From Hexactinellida sp. DTS-2022 (lineage: Eukaryota; Porifera; Hexactinellida): DNA of 64,000 nt. Below, one piece after another: positions 23,172 to 34,967 of the stretch. The stretch is from contig JAPNXP010000008.1 in the NCBI GenBank assembly GCA_028753945.1, positions 2,356,001 to 2,420,000 of the forward strand. Direction: 5' to 3'. Position numbers and translations under genes: made by a program. The notes under the pieces were generated by a model. The model did no database searches, had not been told where the DNA came from, and saw only the letters and a program-made list of their open reading frames with translations. Positions within the stretch are counted from its first letter, which is position 1; each line of letters begins with the position of its first letter.

Positions 23172-23840
23172 ATGCATTGTTATCCTAAATATTTTTATAT
23201 ACATACGAATATTGCTAAATACATTATCAATGTATATTATCAAATGCCATCAAGATACGAAACGACAAAAATGTGTCCTGCGCATTTTGAGGATCATTCT
23301 TATAGATTTTACAAATTAGTGTCAGCAAATACAAAAAAACGATGGAGGTTTCGCACCCGAGACTGCAATGGGTGTATCTATAGCAAAAACGATGAGGAAA
23401 ATAGCGATGTTCTAACGCGAATACCCCGCCGTGAGCATTGCATTCCTGATCCGTATGCTAGACGCAAAGAAATAGTCATAACGGCTCTTAAAATACATGC
23501 GAGGACTCAATTAACACCAATACCGACGCTATATAGTGACGTTACATCAATGCTCTCGGTCAGTCCTACAATAGCATCACGATTCCCTTTATTTTGTCAA
23601 ATCGATTCATCTTTATATCGACAGAGATTGAAGAATTTTCCTACTCTCCCAACTTCTAGGCAAACGCTCAATTTACCTGCAAACCTCCAGCAAACAATTT
23701 ATGTCGCAAATCTTCTCATATATTCTTCTCAAGGTAACGAAATACTTATCTTTGGCACACAAGAAAACATTTTTTAAACTTTCTACTAAAGTACATTGGT
23801 GTGTAGATGGTACTTTCAAAAGTGTACCTCACTTATTTCG
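23172..23840 (+). pseudogene. FLYWCH/MULE-type transposase fragment
   Basis: The main open frame (23172-23777) begins with a FLYWCH-like zinc-binding region: a YRFYKL stretch, then KKRWRFRTRDCNGC, then EEN and the closing REHCIPDP. The conserved MULE N-terminal linker follows (ARTQLTPIPTLYSD; RLKNFPTLPTSRQTLNLP). After a frame change near 23770 comes HWCVDGTFKSVPHLF, the block with the first catalytic Asp in Mutator-like transposases. The sequence then stops abruptly at a junction with foldback family FB-A, so the rest of the catalytic domain is missing. The 5' end is unclear, and ATG 23172 is only the frame start. Confidence 0.78.
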
Positions 23841-24030
23841 AAATTATGAATGGAATGTTGGCACATTCCTCGGTTGCCAGGAAAATGTATATTTCCTCAA
23901 ATGAGCCATAATCCCAAAACTATCTATTTTATGTAAACTATGCTAGCACTGATCTATCCGCATTTGGTAACTTCCTATTCATTGATAATACATTTTCCCG
24001 GCCTAACCTCAATAATCTTTGAAATAAGGA
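23836..24030. mobile_element. Foldback family FB-A, partial copy
   Basis: TTCGAAATTATGAATGGAAT followed by CACATTCCTCGGTTGCCAGG and AACTTCCTATTCATTGATAA matches the arms of the foldbacks at 34.97-36.01 and 58.31-59.10 kb. Only one arm is present. It truncates the MULE fragment. Confidence 0.7.
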
Positions 24031-24119
24031 GCTTATTTGCACTACACAGTGGGCATTTTCAGGGGTGTAAGTGAAAATAGGAAAAACTATGCTAGATAGA
24101 ATCTAATGAAGTATTATTG

Positions 24120-24300
24120 ACATATAGGTTATCTGTAGCTGCAAACTGAATGGCAATATCAAAAATGATATATGTAGTCTCCTAAACGAAGTTCTAGACG
24201 ATTAATGATAAATCATTCATAAATTATATTTAGGTTTGTTAAAAAAAAATTTTGTTCAACGATGATTATTGATTATAATTCTTGAACCTGATATACTTTT
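24120..24300. repeat. Diverged direct repeat of 21194-21370
   Basis: The match is as described for the upstream copy. No coding sequence was found. Confidence 0.5.
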
Positions 24301-26004
24301 TTAAATTAGTTAAAATCCTAATCTATTAAGTTTAAAAGTTATTAGATGACCCCAGTCGCGACCTTTCGCGCATCTAGAATACTTTTTAATTTGAAGGTAT
24401 CATCATAACCTTTCATTTAAAATGTAAAAACCGATTCTCACGATTGCTCTCAAAAGTTCTTGAACAATATTAAAAATTAGTAAATGCGTCCGAATCATAA
24501 AATTCTGGTCGGAATTTATTATAATTTAGATTATATAAGAATTTAAAATGCATTCATGTACATTGATTTCATACATTGCCAATGACAATGATAAATCTAA
24601 CTTGAATATTTCATCAACATAATAGAATTTGTTGAATTTTGTACGACTTTGATAGTGCAATTCTGAAACCACAAAAATTGCTTTTTTTAGAATTGTTGTA
24701 ACATGATGATCTCATTTACATAACTCTTGATCTCGAATGTTTCTCAGTACAATAAATTGGTTTTTAGGTTTTCACGTATGCTGAAAACTATGTTAATAAT
24801 ATCGAGTCAATATGAGGCGCTCGAAAAATGCTCTATTTCCACTTGTTTGCCCACTGTGCATGCATGCATGCACTTAATTCTTTATATAATAATAATCTCA
24901 TTTTCTTATAAAATATTGAAGTCAGTGGTAACCACGAATTCAAGTTTCAAGATAATTCTAATTTCATCCTATTTCCACCTAGATTCCCACTGTGTACAGA
25001 ACAATTTTCATGCTATCAATTCCACACTCCCCACAAATACTGTACATTGGCCAAATGGGTGCTACAGCCCGAACCATAAACCACATAATCAAAACAGACT
25101 TAAACTCCAACAACCAAATAACCTGGGAAATCCTTCGGGGCCCCTACAAAACTCCATCGCAGACTACCATGGAACACGAGTGGGCCGAGAGAGTTAAAGC
25201 AATGTCACCTATCATAACAACATCACATACTACCCTAGAAATTTCGCTACCAAACTCATTCACAAGAATCTAACACGTCTGGCTCTACCATTTCAATCAT
25301 ATCTTCCAGTGATTCTTTTTAACGCGATATCTATATTCCATTAACACCCATGAACTTCCAAGAGCTCAACTGAAGTTCCATACTTTTCTTATACAACCCA
25401 AACCTTCCCATACAACATACAATTGAATAATTCTCCTATTCACTACAATAGTATCCTAGCAACTAAATATACAAATAAGGAAAAGTCAATGGAACTTATG
25501 TTACAATTCAACATCAATCAAAATCCTACACGTCGCCTTGTCCTATAATAGTAATAGGACTAGTTGATTTTGTACTGAAGATCCTATAAATAGGTGAAGC
25601 TCTGTTAAATTTATAACTCTATTAAACTCACTTAATTTCTATAGTTGAATTAGACATGTATATTATAATTATGATCATCTTAAGGACATTAACTCTTTTA
25701 TACAATGCTACCTACCACTCCTTGCGTTTTCTAGTACTAGTAGACTAATAGTTTTTATGCTAATTGTTTTTTATTCTTTTGGTTAATCCACATCTGCTGA
25801 CTAGTTTCGATTATTTTTTTATATTTAGAATAGCTTCTGTCTATTTAGAGCTCTTATCCTGATACTCTGCCCAATTTTGTCAAAACTGGTGTCGTTTTTT
25901 TAGATTAATTTAGTGATTTACTATCAACTTTTCCTTAATTCGGCAATAATTGCTTATATATACAGATATCTTCTTGAATTCATTTATTGTTTAATTTTAT
26001 TTAG
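24301..26004. other. No recognisable gene; upstream of DUF4139 exon
   Basis: If the DUF4139 gene has a nearby 5' exon it should lie here, but I could not recognise the family's N-terminal DUF4140 part. Open frames at 24727-25197 and 24992-25273 overlap each other in two frames and show no domain. A polypyrimidine-rich acceptor ends the stretch. Confidence 0.5.
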
Positions 26005-26443
26005 GTCTCTAGTGATCGTATTGAACTGGCTAAAATATCCGATCAATCGGCTTATACTTATTCAGGCATTGAATTCTTTCAAGCGTTTGATCATGTCTCC
26101 CTCAATTACCTATCCAACTATTTGAATTTTTTCTCTCATAGTTTATATCACCTACAAGATGTTATCAACACTTTATCTAATGATATTTCTTCAGTTACTA
26201 ATAGGATACAAGCTTTGGAACTTAATCGTAAACGCTTATTATCGAGTAATAAATACGACATATCGTCAAAATTTTGTAAGGCTATTAAAATTATCATTGA
26301 TTCGAAGGATGAGTGTAAAATAACTTTAGCCTTGACTTATATTTGTTCTAATGCTTCTTGGAAACCATTTTATCAACTATCTTTTTGTACAGAAAAGAAT
26401 GAATTGGAGTTATTTTATTATGGCATTGTTAAACAAGGAACTG
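26005..26443 (+). CDS. DUF4139-family protein (F37C4.5/MuiA-like), internal exon
   Basis: This exon carries a helical, probably coiled-coil linker (LYHLQDVINTLSNDISSVTN and on through KRLL) followed by the start of the DUF4139 domain: LALTYICSNASWKPFYQLSF then YYGIVKQGTG. Family members typically read as YxVxNASWxPxYD and KQxTGEDW here. The exon follows a TTTAATTTTATTTAG acceptor and ends in a GTAATT donor after the first base of a Gly codon. The next exon at 40482 restores GGT GAA AAT TGG in phase, completing the family's TGEDW block. The biochemical role of the animal proteins is not established. The exon is + strand and free of stops over 146 codons. Upstream exons encoding the DUF4140 N-terminus were not found. 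Confidence 0.85.
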
Positions 26444-28090
26444 GTAATTTACTCATTACATTTTTCATAATATTTTTTATTTTTCAATAATTAAGGTTGA
26501 ACTTGCCCACACACAAAGTGGAGTGTAAAAAATTCACTACACGCACAGTCTATGGAATAGATATTGTTTTGTTCTATAAATTTGCACATTTAATGTCTGC
26601 CCCTAGCTAATGGACATCACAATTACAGTTTTATATACCATTGAGCCATCTTATTGAGCAGTAGAAACGATTGGGTAAGAGAATTCAAATTATATAATCG
26701 TAATTACTCAGCTTTGTAGGATGATACCGTAATTAAAATTATTAATTGATTTTAAAAATACGACACATGAGTTAAATTGCTGCTAAAATAAAGAATGGTA
26801 GAAATGGCCATCCACACATAATTTTTTCTGAAAATATGGACTAAAATTTAACAGGATGCATTGAATGAAACTGCTTAGTAAAGCAAGAGATAATTATTAC
26901 CAACAATGAAGGTTTACAGGCCCATGGTTAATTCCCCCTTTCTTCCCCTCATTCGCCTCAACTGACAATTCCCTGTTAATTGGAGTAGAAAATTTAGTAG
27001 AAAGATTGTAGAAATGCTTTAGTACTTATTATAGAATAATTTCTCCACGATGGTTAATGTGTCTATTTTGCTAATTAATGATATTTTTTCTGTGAATCTT
27101 TGGCTATTTATATATATCACACTTTGGAGATATTAACCTGAGGAACATTATTTGTATTCATATTGCATATTTATTGGTATTTACTATTGAATTGTCTCAT
27201 TTAGTCAGCAGTGGCGTATCTATGAATACAAATTTCAACTACAAATGCCACAACTTGGATTCCGGCAGGGTTTGAAAAATTTGAATGAACATAACTCAAA
27301 TTCTATAAGAGCTATTCAATTGTATTTGGATGGAGAATATACTTTGTAATTGTATGCATAAATAACTACGATTCAAATTGGTTTAGCACTTTTCAGTTAG
27401 TAAAAATCAATATTAAATCAATTGATTTTAAAGTGTATTTTATTCAAATTATCATTGTTTACCATCCCAGGCTGGCCAGGGTCCTACAAGCTTAGAATCG
27501 TGTTTTACTATTGCTGAATTAAGTATAATGTTTTTTACACTTTTTAAATGATGCTTGCAGTTCTAATCTGCTGGAAGCCTGGAACAGATCCAAAACAAAT
27601 TTGTTTATACACAGCGGCATAATTTCTTCTTCAGGCTTTTGTTCGCCTGACAACTGGTCTCTCCCATTGGGTTGATGTCTTCGAAGCTGCCAGCTTGCGA
27701 AGATTTAACATTATAAACACCGAGCGAGCGCCTTATGTGTTCGGAAATTATTTTCCTTCTAGCCCAATAGAAATCTTCATTATGCAAATTCAATTAACAG
27801 AATATGGCCACTGGTCCCAGTTCCTAACCCATTACATTCAGGTATATGTATCGCTAGACCTCAATTATCAAACCCCTGGACTTGTCCCAACGAGTACGGG
27901 TAATCAAGGTTGCACTTATTTGAAATAAATAATCGTGAGTATATAACTGTTTTGAGATTTTGAACGCCATACTTGGGCGGGATACGCCCTTGCCACAGGC
28001 CCTAACGAAAAAAGTTCTCTTCAACTCGTTACAGTAATCTCTTAACCGACTAGTCCTCCAGCACTAACAAGAGGATATTTCGGATTAGTG
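26444..28090. other. Start of large intron; no clear feature
   Basis: AT-rich intronic sequence. A CAGTGGCG-type hAT end appears near 27213, and a pogo-like MITE remnant near 27870-27918. The open frames at 27605-27928 are incidental. Confidence 0.5.
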
Positions 28091-28128
28091 AATGCACTAT
28101 TATGAGTCATGACTCATAATAGTGCATT
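28091..28128. repeat. Perfect 38-bp palindrome
   Basis: The half site TGCACTATTATGAGTCA (28093-28109) is followed with no spacer by its exact complement, and the AA/TT outer pairs extend it to 38 bp. It lies in the large DUF4139 intron with no terminator or coding context. Confidence 0.8.
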
Positions 28129-28984
28129 TTATTGTATATCCGATCAAAATTCTTCAGAACGTTACAAATTTTTTATGCTCATGTGTGGAAGTTCATTATT
28201 AGTTATTCAAAATATACTCACAAAAGTCACTAAAACCACATTGTATTATTAATTTATCTTGGTTGTAAATACACTTGTTATATACTAGTTAACCTGGTAT
28301 GTCTTTCTTAAATCAGCCGCTCTTAGTGTCACGACATTATAACTATCCTCTATGGAATTTTTATCTTCGTTTTGTCATCAAATTGTGCGACATGACACTT
28401 CCATATATTGTATCAAATCCTATTTCGTAAATCTTCACATATATAGCACAAGTTTGTTGACCATTGAATTTGTCTTGATAAATTAGAGCAATTATTTATC
28501 TCCAAAAAAAGATTCGTCTAAATTCGAAAATTCGAAAAAATTTTGGTGTTTACAGATCACCCAACGTGTACTGAAATTTTTGATCATCAGCTATTTTATT
28601 TATACTACTCTAACTAGATTAATTATGAAATTAACTTGGTAAAAAAGTTCTTTACGACTCTACAGATGGTCGATCCCTCCTGAAACATGTTTCTGAAATG
28701 GTGCAACACCTTTTAGTGACGATGACGTGACGAAATATCTAAAATTACAGCTATGCAAAACCATTTTCTTATAATGGCATTATCACTTAACCAACAAAAT
28801 TATAGCTCTTCTTAAATATATGATTTTGGCTCGTCTGTAATTATTTACACTATTTCCACTACTATTTTGTCGGCTAGTACTGATGACATTGATATATATT
28901 TTCCTTGGTAGCGGTTTCTGATTACAACTTTTGAGTTTGAAGCCGGAAAGTTGGCATATAGGTGCGGAGTGACCATCTAATTTT

Positions 28985-29155
28985 TGCCTAGGCTGGGCTG
29001 CATTTAGGGGGGGGCGGGGGGGGGCTTTCGCCCCCCCTGGGTTTCCTTTTGCCCCCCCCCTGGGCTGCATTTTTCCCCCTTAGTTGGATGGGCTTCGCCC
29101 CCTTTATTTCCTTAACCAACCCCATTTGCCCCCCCTGACCTAAAAACCTGTATGC
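28985..29155. mobile_element. G/C-run MITE, probable hAT type
   Basis: The element has left inner sequence GGGCTGCATTTAGGGGGGG and right end CTGTATGCAACCCTG, with CCCCCC blocks between. The flanks share CTAGG, but not a clean 8-bp duplication. A related flank (GTGCGGAGTGACCATCTAAT against its complement) occurs at about 33430-33470. Confidence 0.5.
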
Positions 29156-29514
29156 AACCCTGCTAGGGTTTTGATTGTTCTACAAAATGTATTAAAACAT
29201 TTTTAAGCTAATTATGAATCATTAATTTTACATGTCTGGATCGTTAATGAATTTTTCCACCTATTGGTTGATCACGAAAGTTTATTATGACCTTAGATCT
29301 GACATAATTGGGGTGATTATTGCTTTGTTTACTCACACTTAAGATTAAAATCCTAAATTGCAGCCTTTGCCGACGCATTTCACATTGGAGGCACCACATT
29401 GGTGGTCGGGTAACCAGTAGTGCCTCCAAAGGGAAATACTTTCGGCACAGGCTGCAATTAGATTATTTTCGACATGTGGATGACTTAGCAATGTTCGTTA
29501 TATTTTAGACCTCA

Positions 29515-29670
29515 GTTTTTCCATGACAACTCAAAAAGAATTCTCTATATCAAATTTTCCTTTTAATCACATCTATATCTCACCTATGACAACCTGTCAT
29601 GTAAATTTCAAGACAAATATTAATTTTTGAAATAATATTATTCACTAAATCGGCTTACAATGATGATTTG
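29515..29670 (-). repeat. Repeat showing the empty site of the 32.7-kb MITE
   Basis: Its reverse complement matches 32600-32945 outside the MITE at 32702-32853. At the junction it reads GGTTGTCATAGGTGAG without an insert. Confidence 0.6.
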
Positions 29671-29937
29671 CATGCCTATCCAAAATCCATAATGTAGAAT
29701 ATGTTGTTAACTCTAATTGATAGGAATCTATTATGGCCTATTATGGTCTTATTTGATTTTCTGCTCTCTTCTTTATTTCTCCAATTCGATTCTTCCAATT
29801 CAAGTGAGTTTAGTCTTTTATTGGCCTTGGCTACTTTTTTATTTATTAATAATACCAGGGTAGGCCATGGCCGAACCGATATTTTTCACTACATTTTGAA
29901 GGGTCCGATCTAAAATTTATTTTACAATAACTTGGCC

Positions 29938-29985
29938 CTCAAGGTTTGGATGCCCAAGGACGAGGTTTGGATGCCCAAGGTCTGT
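29938..29985. repeat. Two-copy tandem repeat
   Basis: AGGTTTGGATGCCCAAGG is repeated twice, separated by a few bases. Confidence 0.6.
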
Positions 29986-30396
29986 TAGCGTAAGAGATGC
30001 TTCGAACCAAGGAGACAAACATAAGCCAAAATTTGTCTAGGGAAAATTGTCAATTACTCTTTTTGGAAAAAACAAGGAAACTAAGCGCGATTCTCTCAGC
30101 TCCAAATGTAAATTGAATAGAGGAAACTTTTAGTATCTCGTAAAGTAAATGATCAGTACGCGTAAGTCTATCATTCCCATTCATGTAACCCAATTGGCAG
30201 TAGAGCATATCAGTAATCAGTTAATATCTGCTAGCTCATATCCTGGTACTATATAGCTCAGTAAGATGAGTTTGAATGGGTTCGATATCAGTTTTCCAGT
30301 TTTTCTCTAAGATAGCTTCTACTCCTCCCCAAACAGGGAGGACTTATAGCCATTTTTGGTCATTCATAAACTGTAATGATAGTCTATGGTTAGATG

Positions 30397-30547
30397 CAGT
30401 GGCGGCGCCAGGGCGGCCATGGACCCCCCCCCCCCCCTCTTTTGAGGCTGGCCCCCATAGAATAACATTGGTGTACAGTGTGGCCCCATGAAATCTCCCC
30501 TGGCCCCCCCATAGCTCCCCTAACTGAAAATCCTGGCGCAGCCTCTG
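30397..30547. mobile_element. hAT-type MITE, 151 bp, with C run
   Basis: The ends are CAGTGGCGGCGCCAGG and CCTGGCGCAGCCTCTG. The target duplication is GTTAGATG (30389-30396) and GTTAGATT (30548-30555), 7 of 8. The open frames on both strands here cross the element and are not genes. Confidence 0.87.
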
Positions 30548-31267
30548 GTTAGATTTAATGAAATTTTTCAGCTTATAGTGACCGCTTGTTAGTGCTGAGT
30601 TCATGCTAAAAAGTTTAGTTGCTGTCTAATGGAGTCAATGCAATGGATTCGACTAATCAGGCGAATTTGTAACTTAGTGGAAGCATGGATTTAGTTGAAA
30701 ACTTTAGATGTAGGATATTAGAGCTATTCGGGAATTCATATATAGCTATAACAGTTCAACAACTAGATTTATTCACTAGCTTTATTCTATCCTGTCGAGA
30801 AAGTTCAGATACTTTACGTTAATTTCATGAATCTCTGTCCCTAAAATTGCATCATACCTATTCTTCTTCAGATCAACAGTCCCGGTTTTGTCATCTACCG
30901 ATGACCCGCAACCTGAAATTGGTATTATCTCCAATATCTCTGAGTCCAAATTGCTAGTGCCATCTGTATATGACAGTATTCTGGGTAATAAAGTCTAGTT
31001 GAACATTCCGTGTTTAGTGAGGAATCTGTGTTGAATTTTTGGTAAGTGGAATTGAATGGAAAAGTATTACACTAATTCATGGGGACTCTAGTATTTTCTA
31101 AAGATTGTACCAATTTATTTAGTTCAAAATCGAAGGAAATTTTCTGTGTGTTCTTTCTTTTCAATACAAAAAGGTTAATAAAATTATTAGTAGAAAAACA
31201 AAATAGCTGTTTTTTAGAGTTAAATCAGCGTGTAAGTTTTAAGAATGTTTTGAATCTACATTTGTAA

Positions 31268-31746
31268 TAAAGAAAGAGCTGTTGGAGTGTAACATTGGTG
31301 ATAATATTATTGCGGAGTATGTAGCTTATGGAACCTTATCTGAAGAGCTTTTCGATAATACAAGTGTGCACTCACGAAATCTATCACATTTGCATAGGTC
31401 AGAGGCGTGCTGGGTCCAAGGGGCCCAGGCGGGATTATCTTCCAAAAGGGCCCGAAATTTTTTCGTGGGCCCGTAGGGCCCACGGTAAGCAATTTTCCGG
31501 GTGGTCCGGGCGGGCTTCCCGCCTGCCATGTATGTCCAGCACGCCCCTGGCATGGGTTAGAATTAGCTAGTAGGGTAGCAGATACATCTGTCAATGCCTA
31601 TTTCTATGATCAATTTGATTATGTAGAGAACACAAACTTAGCACTTGATTATGGTAATCTAAATAAGGTTAGAAGTTCTGCAGTTCTGCGAAAAGCTAAA
31701 TTTGATTTGTCTAGTTTACAGAGGTATTCTAATTATAACAGGGGTT
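31268..31746 (+). pseudogene. Unidentified reading frame split by a hAT MITE
   Basis: The part before the MITE reads KELLECNIGDNIIAEYVAYG and continues through SHLHR. The part after it reads ELASRVADTSVNAYFYDQFD and runs to a stop at 31746. Removing the element and one target copy leaves a single uninterrupted frame of roughly 105 codons across the junction. That argues the sequence was coding before the insertion. I do not recognise the family; it could be a fragment of a transposon protein lying in the intron, or an unknown exon. Upstream frames (31079-31267) are in another phase. Confidence 0.5.
31400..31549. mobile_element. hAT-type MITE, 150 bp (GGCGTGCTGG family)
   Basis: The ends are CAGAGGCGTGCTGG and CCAGCACGCCCCTG, followed inwards by GGGCCC-rich sequence. 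The target duplication is GCATAGGT (31392-31399) and GCATGGGT (31550-31557), 7 of 8. A sister copy in reverse orientation lies at 32213-32374. Confidence 0.88.
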
Positions 31747-32016
31747 GATTAGCTTACAACACTGTTATAGAAGTAATATTATAGATTATTATCTCATGTA
31801 AGCATTACTAATATTTGTCACTATTTTAATATCATGCACTCGTTGGTAAGTCATATTCTGAGATAATATGTTGCTTTACATTTATATGAGATTCACCCTC
31901 TTTGAATGGCAAATTCGTATATTTGGAGAGAAGGAAAATACATAACATTGTTGTAGTAACCATAATATTGTTTATATGTCTGATTATATTCTCTTAATTA
32001 ATATTGCATTTAAATA

Positions 32017-32200
32017 CAGGTAAACCTCCCAAAGCGGCACCTCCGAGTAGCGGCAACCTCCGAGAAGCGGCACAAAATTTTTCTCCCGATGGGTGCCGCT
32101 TTGGGAGTTTTACCTTACGAGCAACCTCCCAAAGCGGCAACCTCCGAGAAGCGGCACAAAATCATTCTCCCTATGGGTGCCGCTTTGGGAGGTTTACCTG
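32017..32200. mobile_element. Dimeric mariner/pogo-type MITE, second copy
   Basis: The length and two-unit structure equal those of the 22158-22341 element. The ends are CAGGTAAACCTCCCAAAGCG and its complement. TA lies at 32015-32016 and 32201-32202. Confidence 0.9.
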
Positions 32201-32212
32201 TACTTGTATATT

Positions 32213-32374
32213 CAGGGGCGTGCTGGCCATACATGGCAGGCGGGAATCCCGCCCGGTCCCCCAGCCCGGACCACCCGGAAAGATGCTTATCGTGGCCCCG
32301 TAGGGCCCCCGAAAAATTCGGAGTAGTAGAAGGCCTTAATCCCGCCTGGGCCCCTTGGACCCAGCACGCCTCTG
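32213..32374. mobile_element. hAT-type MITE, 162 bp (GGCGTGCTGG family)
   Basis: The ends are CAGGGGCGTGCTGG and CCCAGCACGCCTCTG. An exact 8-bp duplication TGTATATT lies at 32205-32212 and 32375-32382. It landed only 12 bp from the dimeric MITE. Confidence 0.92.
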
Positions 32375-32701
32375 TGTATATTTGAAGTTGTTTGTATTTT
32401 GTAAGGTATTGCAATCGTGTTTACGGAAAATAATCACTAATCCTGATATAATTAGGAAGTGCAGACATGAATTATTCTTCAGAGGTACCAAAAACTTTAG
32501 TTCCTGTGAACACTGTGACACAAATCAAATAAATTCTTATCTATAGTACTATTAGAGTTGATAACTTATTCTACATCATGGATATTGGATAGGTATGGAA
32601 ATCATCATTATAGGCCGATTTTAATGAAAAAGATTTATGTTAATAATATTTTTCAAAAATTAATTATTTTGTTTTGAAATTTACTTGACAGGTTGTCATA
32701 G

Positions 32702-32853
32702 CAGGGGCGTAGACAACATTTTTAGTTTGGGGGGGCTGAGGTGTGGGATTACTTTAAATTATGAACAAACTCTAAATTAGTATGATCAATTTGAATTAAT
32801 AGGATTTTTTTGGGGGGGCTTAAGCCCCCCCAAGCCCCCCCCCTTGTCTACTG
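32702..32853. mobile_element. MITE with G/C runs, GTAGACAA ends
   Basis: The ends are CAGGGGCGTAGACAA and TTGTCTACTG. CATAG occurs on both sides. Comparison with the uninterrupted repeat at 29515-29670 proves an insertion, but the duplication length is not clean. Confidence 0.7.
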
Positions 32854-32945
32854 CTATGCATAGGTGAGATATACAGGTGAATAAACAGAAAATTTGATAT
32901 AATGAATAATCTTTGAGTTGTTTTGGAAAAAACGAGGTCCAAAAT

Positions 32946-34290
32946 TAGGGAAATTCGCGGGAAAATTGTTTGAGGGAAAATTGAAAATTTGCATGTTCAT
33001 CTTCAGGAATTTTAGCATTTTTGGGTTGATGTATGGGTGTTCATAACTTTCATCTTTCTGCTGATGTGATAATTTTTCACGTAAACGTAAACTTTTTGCG
33101 CTATTATCATAAACGTGACGTCCGCGAATCAGCCGCTAAGATAATGCTCGTCATAATTATTACAAGTTGAAACAATAGAATTATATCCAACAGTTTTACG
33201 AAAATGAAGTGTGAATAAACAAAGAAATTTCAACACCCATTTATGGCATGAATTATACCCATTAATAAAAAGTTTCTTATCCCATCAGACGCAGAATTTT
33301 ATGATGAATCTAATGGTGAAAGTAAAATTGAGGTTTAGTATAAGATTTTGGAGTTAAGGACCAGACAAATTTTTAAAGGTGTCAAAAATGTCTTCAAAAT
33401 TTGTAAATCAAAATCGTAGCCCCAGGTGCAAATTAGACGATCACTCCGCACCTATATGCCAAATTTCAGCCCATTAACCGTAAACGGCCCTGCTGTTACA
33501 CGTTGTAACAGTGCCATATTGGTGGATATAATTATCAAATTTTCAAAAAATCTCGGATTCAGACATTGTTTTTCATTCTCCATCGATTACACAATCAAAA
33601 AATAAATAATTTCTAATTTTATGATGATGACGTATCATAAAAGTGACCTCCGCCCCTTGTTTGCTTCCTTCTTGTGAAAAATGGAGAATCAAAAATTTGA
33701 CAGTGGAAGTTCAGTGCAGCTGATTGCTTGACTATATAATGGCTTGATAACCATATTTCGTGATCAAATTATCAAGTTGTGTAGCTTATAGGGCATTTAT
33801 TTTAATTATTGCATTATCCATGGTTTAAAGAAAACAGATTTGATGATTTTTTCAAATTGTTCAATCATGAGAACTATAATTGAGAATCTTTTGAATTTTT
33901 GTATATGAGAACTAATAATACGGTTGTATCTAATGATGTTTTAAAGTGCATATATTTGTACATTATTTCAGACAATATTTCGAATTTTAGAGAAATGTTT
34001 TGTCATCACTTCATTTCAAAATCCTTGATGGAAAATTTTAAATTTTTTTTGAATCTTAATATATTATTATAATTGTTTTGGTTGTAAATATACAGCCCCT
34101 GGGAAGGATACCAACCATACTGTAGACTTTTGAAAATTCCTCAAAAACCGCTGGGCCGTCTAAGGTTAACTATAAAGCTTAGGCCAGTGCAATAATAATA
34201 ATATTAAAGGCAATGATTTCAATACTGGGCCACTGTACTAAAGTCTTGTCGGCACAGTAGAAACAATTAAATCATAGCCTACTTATGGTA
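32946..34290. other. Intronic sequence without recognisable features
   Basis: AT-rich. Only a diverged block near 33430-33490, shared with 28.95 kb, stands out. Confidence 0.5.
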
Positions 34291-34880
34291 AGGCCTGTTG
34301 TATGCCAGAATGACTCGCATGGTAGAATGACACAAACCATGGATATTCACTATCTATGCTAGAATGACACGCTCTACTAATCATCTAATGACTGTTAGAA
34401 CTTCACTGGTTTCTCAGTTCATTCAGACAATTACATTTCACTTTTTATTATTGCTTCTTTATCTTTAGATTTTTAAATAGCATTACAGGTACTACTTGTT
34501 TTAATGAATTCTAAGATTTCGTGTTTGATTTCATTATTTTAAAACCAATATTCGCTGATAGAAAAAGCAAAAAGTATGTTTAAATTAAGACATTAAGACC
34601 CACATAATATTACGTATATATACAACATGACGAATATAATAGCCTACTATGAATTTAGTAAGGTGATTATGTCACCAATATTACAGTACTGTATTTTAAA
34701 ATCTAAAGATAAAGAAGCCATTACAAAAAGTGAAATGTAATTGTCTGAATGAACTGAGAAACCTGGAAGTTCTAACAGTCATTAGATGGTTAGTAGTGTG
34801 TGTCATTCTAGTATAGATAGTGAATATTCATGGTTTGTGTCATTCTAGCATGCGAGTAATTCTGGCATACAACAGGCCTA
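34291..34880. mobile_element. Foldback element, about 185-bp arms (family FB-C)
   Basis: The left arm begins AGGCCTGTTGTATGCCAGAA and runs to about 34475. The right arm, 34695-34880, is its reverse complement and ends TGGCATACAACAGGCCT. The arms agree closely (GTGAAATGTAATTGTCTGA and its complement). The spacer is non-coding. Confidence 0.8.
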
Positions 34881-34967
34881 TTCAAAACGTTGGATCAGGC
34901 ATAACAGTTATTAGATTTTCTACATTATATTTACTACCAGCACAATATTACAGGAATGAACAAAGAA

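Noticed and set aside
24992..25273. 93-codon open frame with proline-rich C-terminus
   Set aside because: It overlaps another frame of similar length, shows no domain or splice context, and its composition reflects a local C-rich patch.
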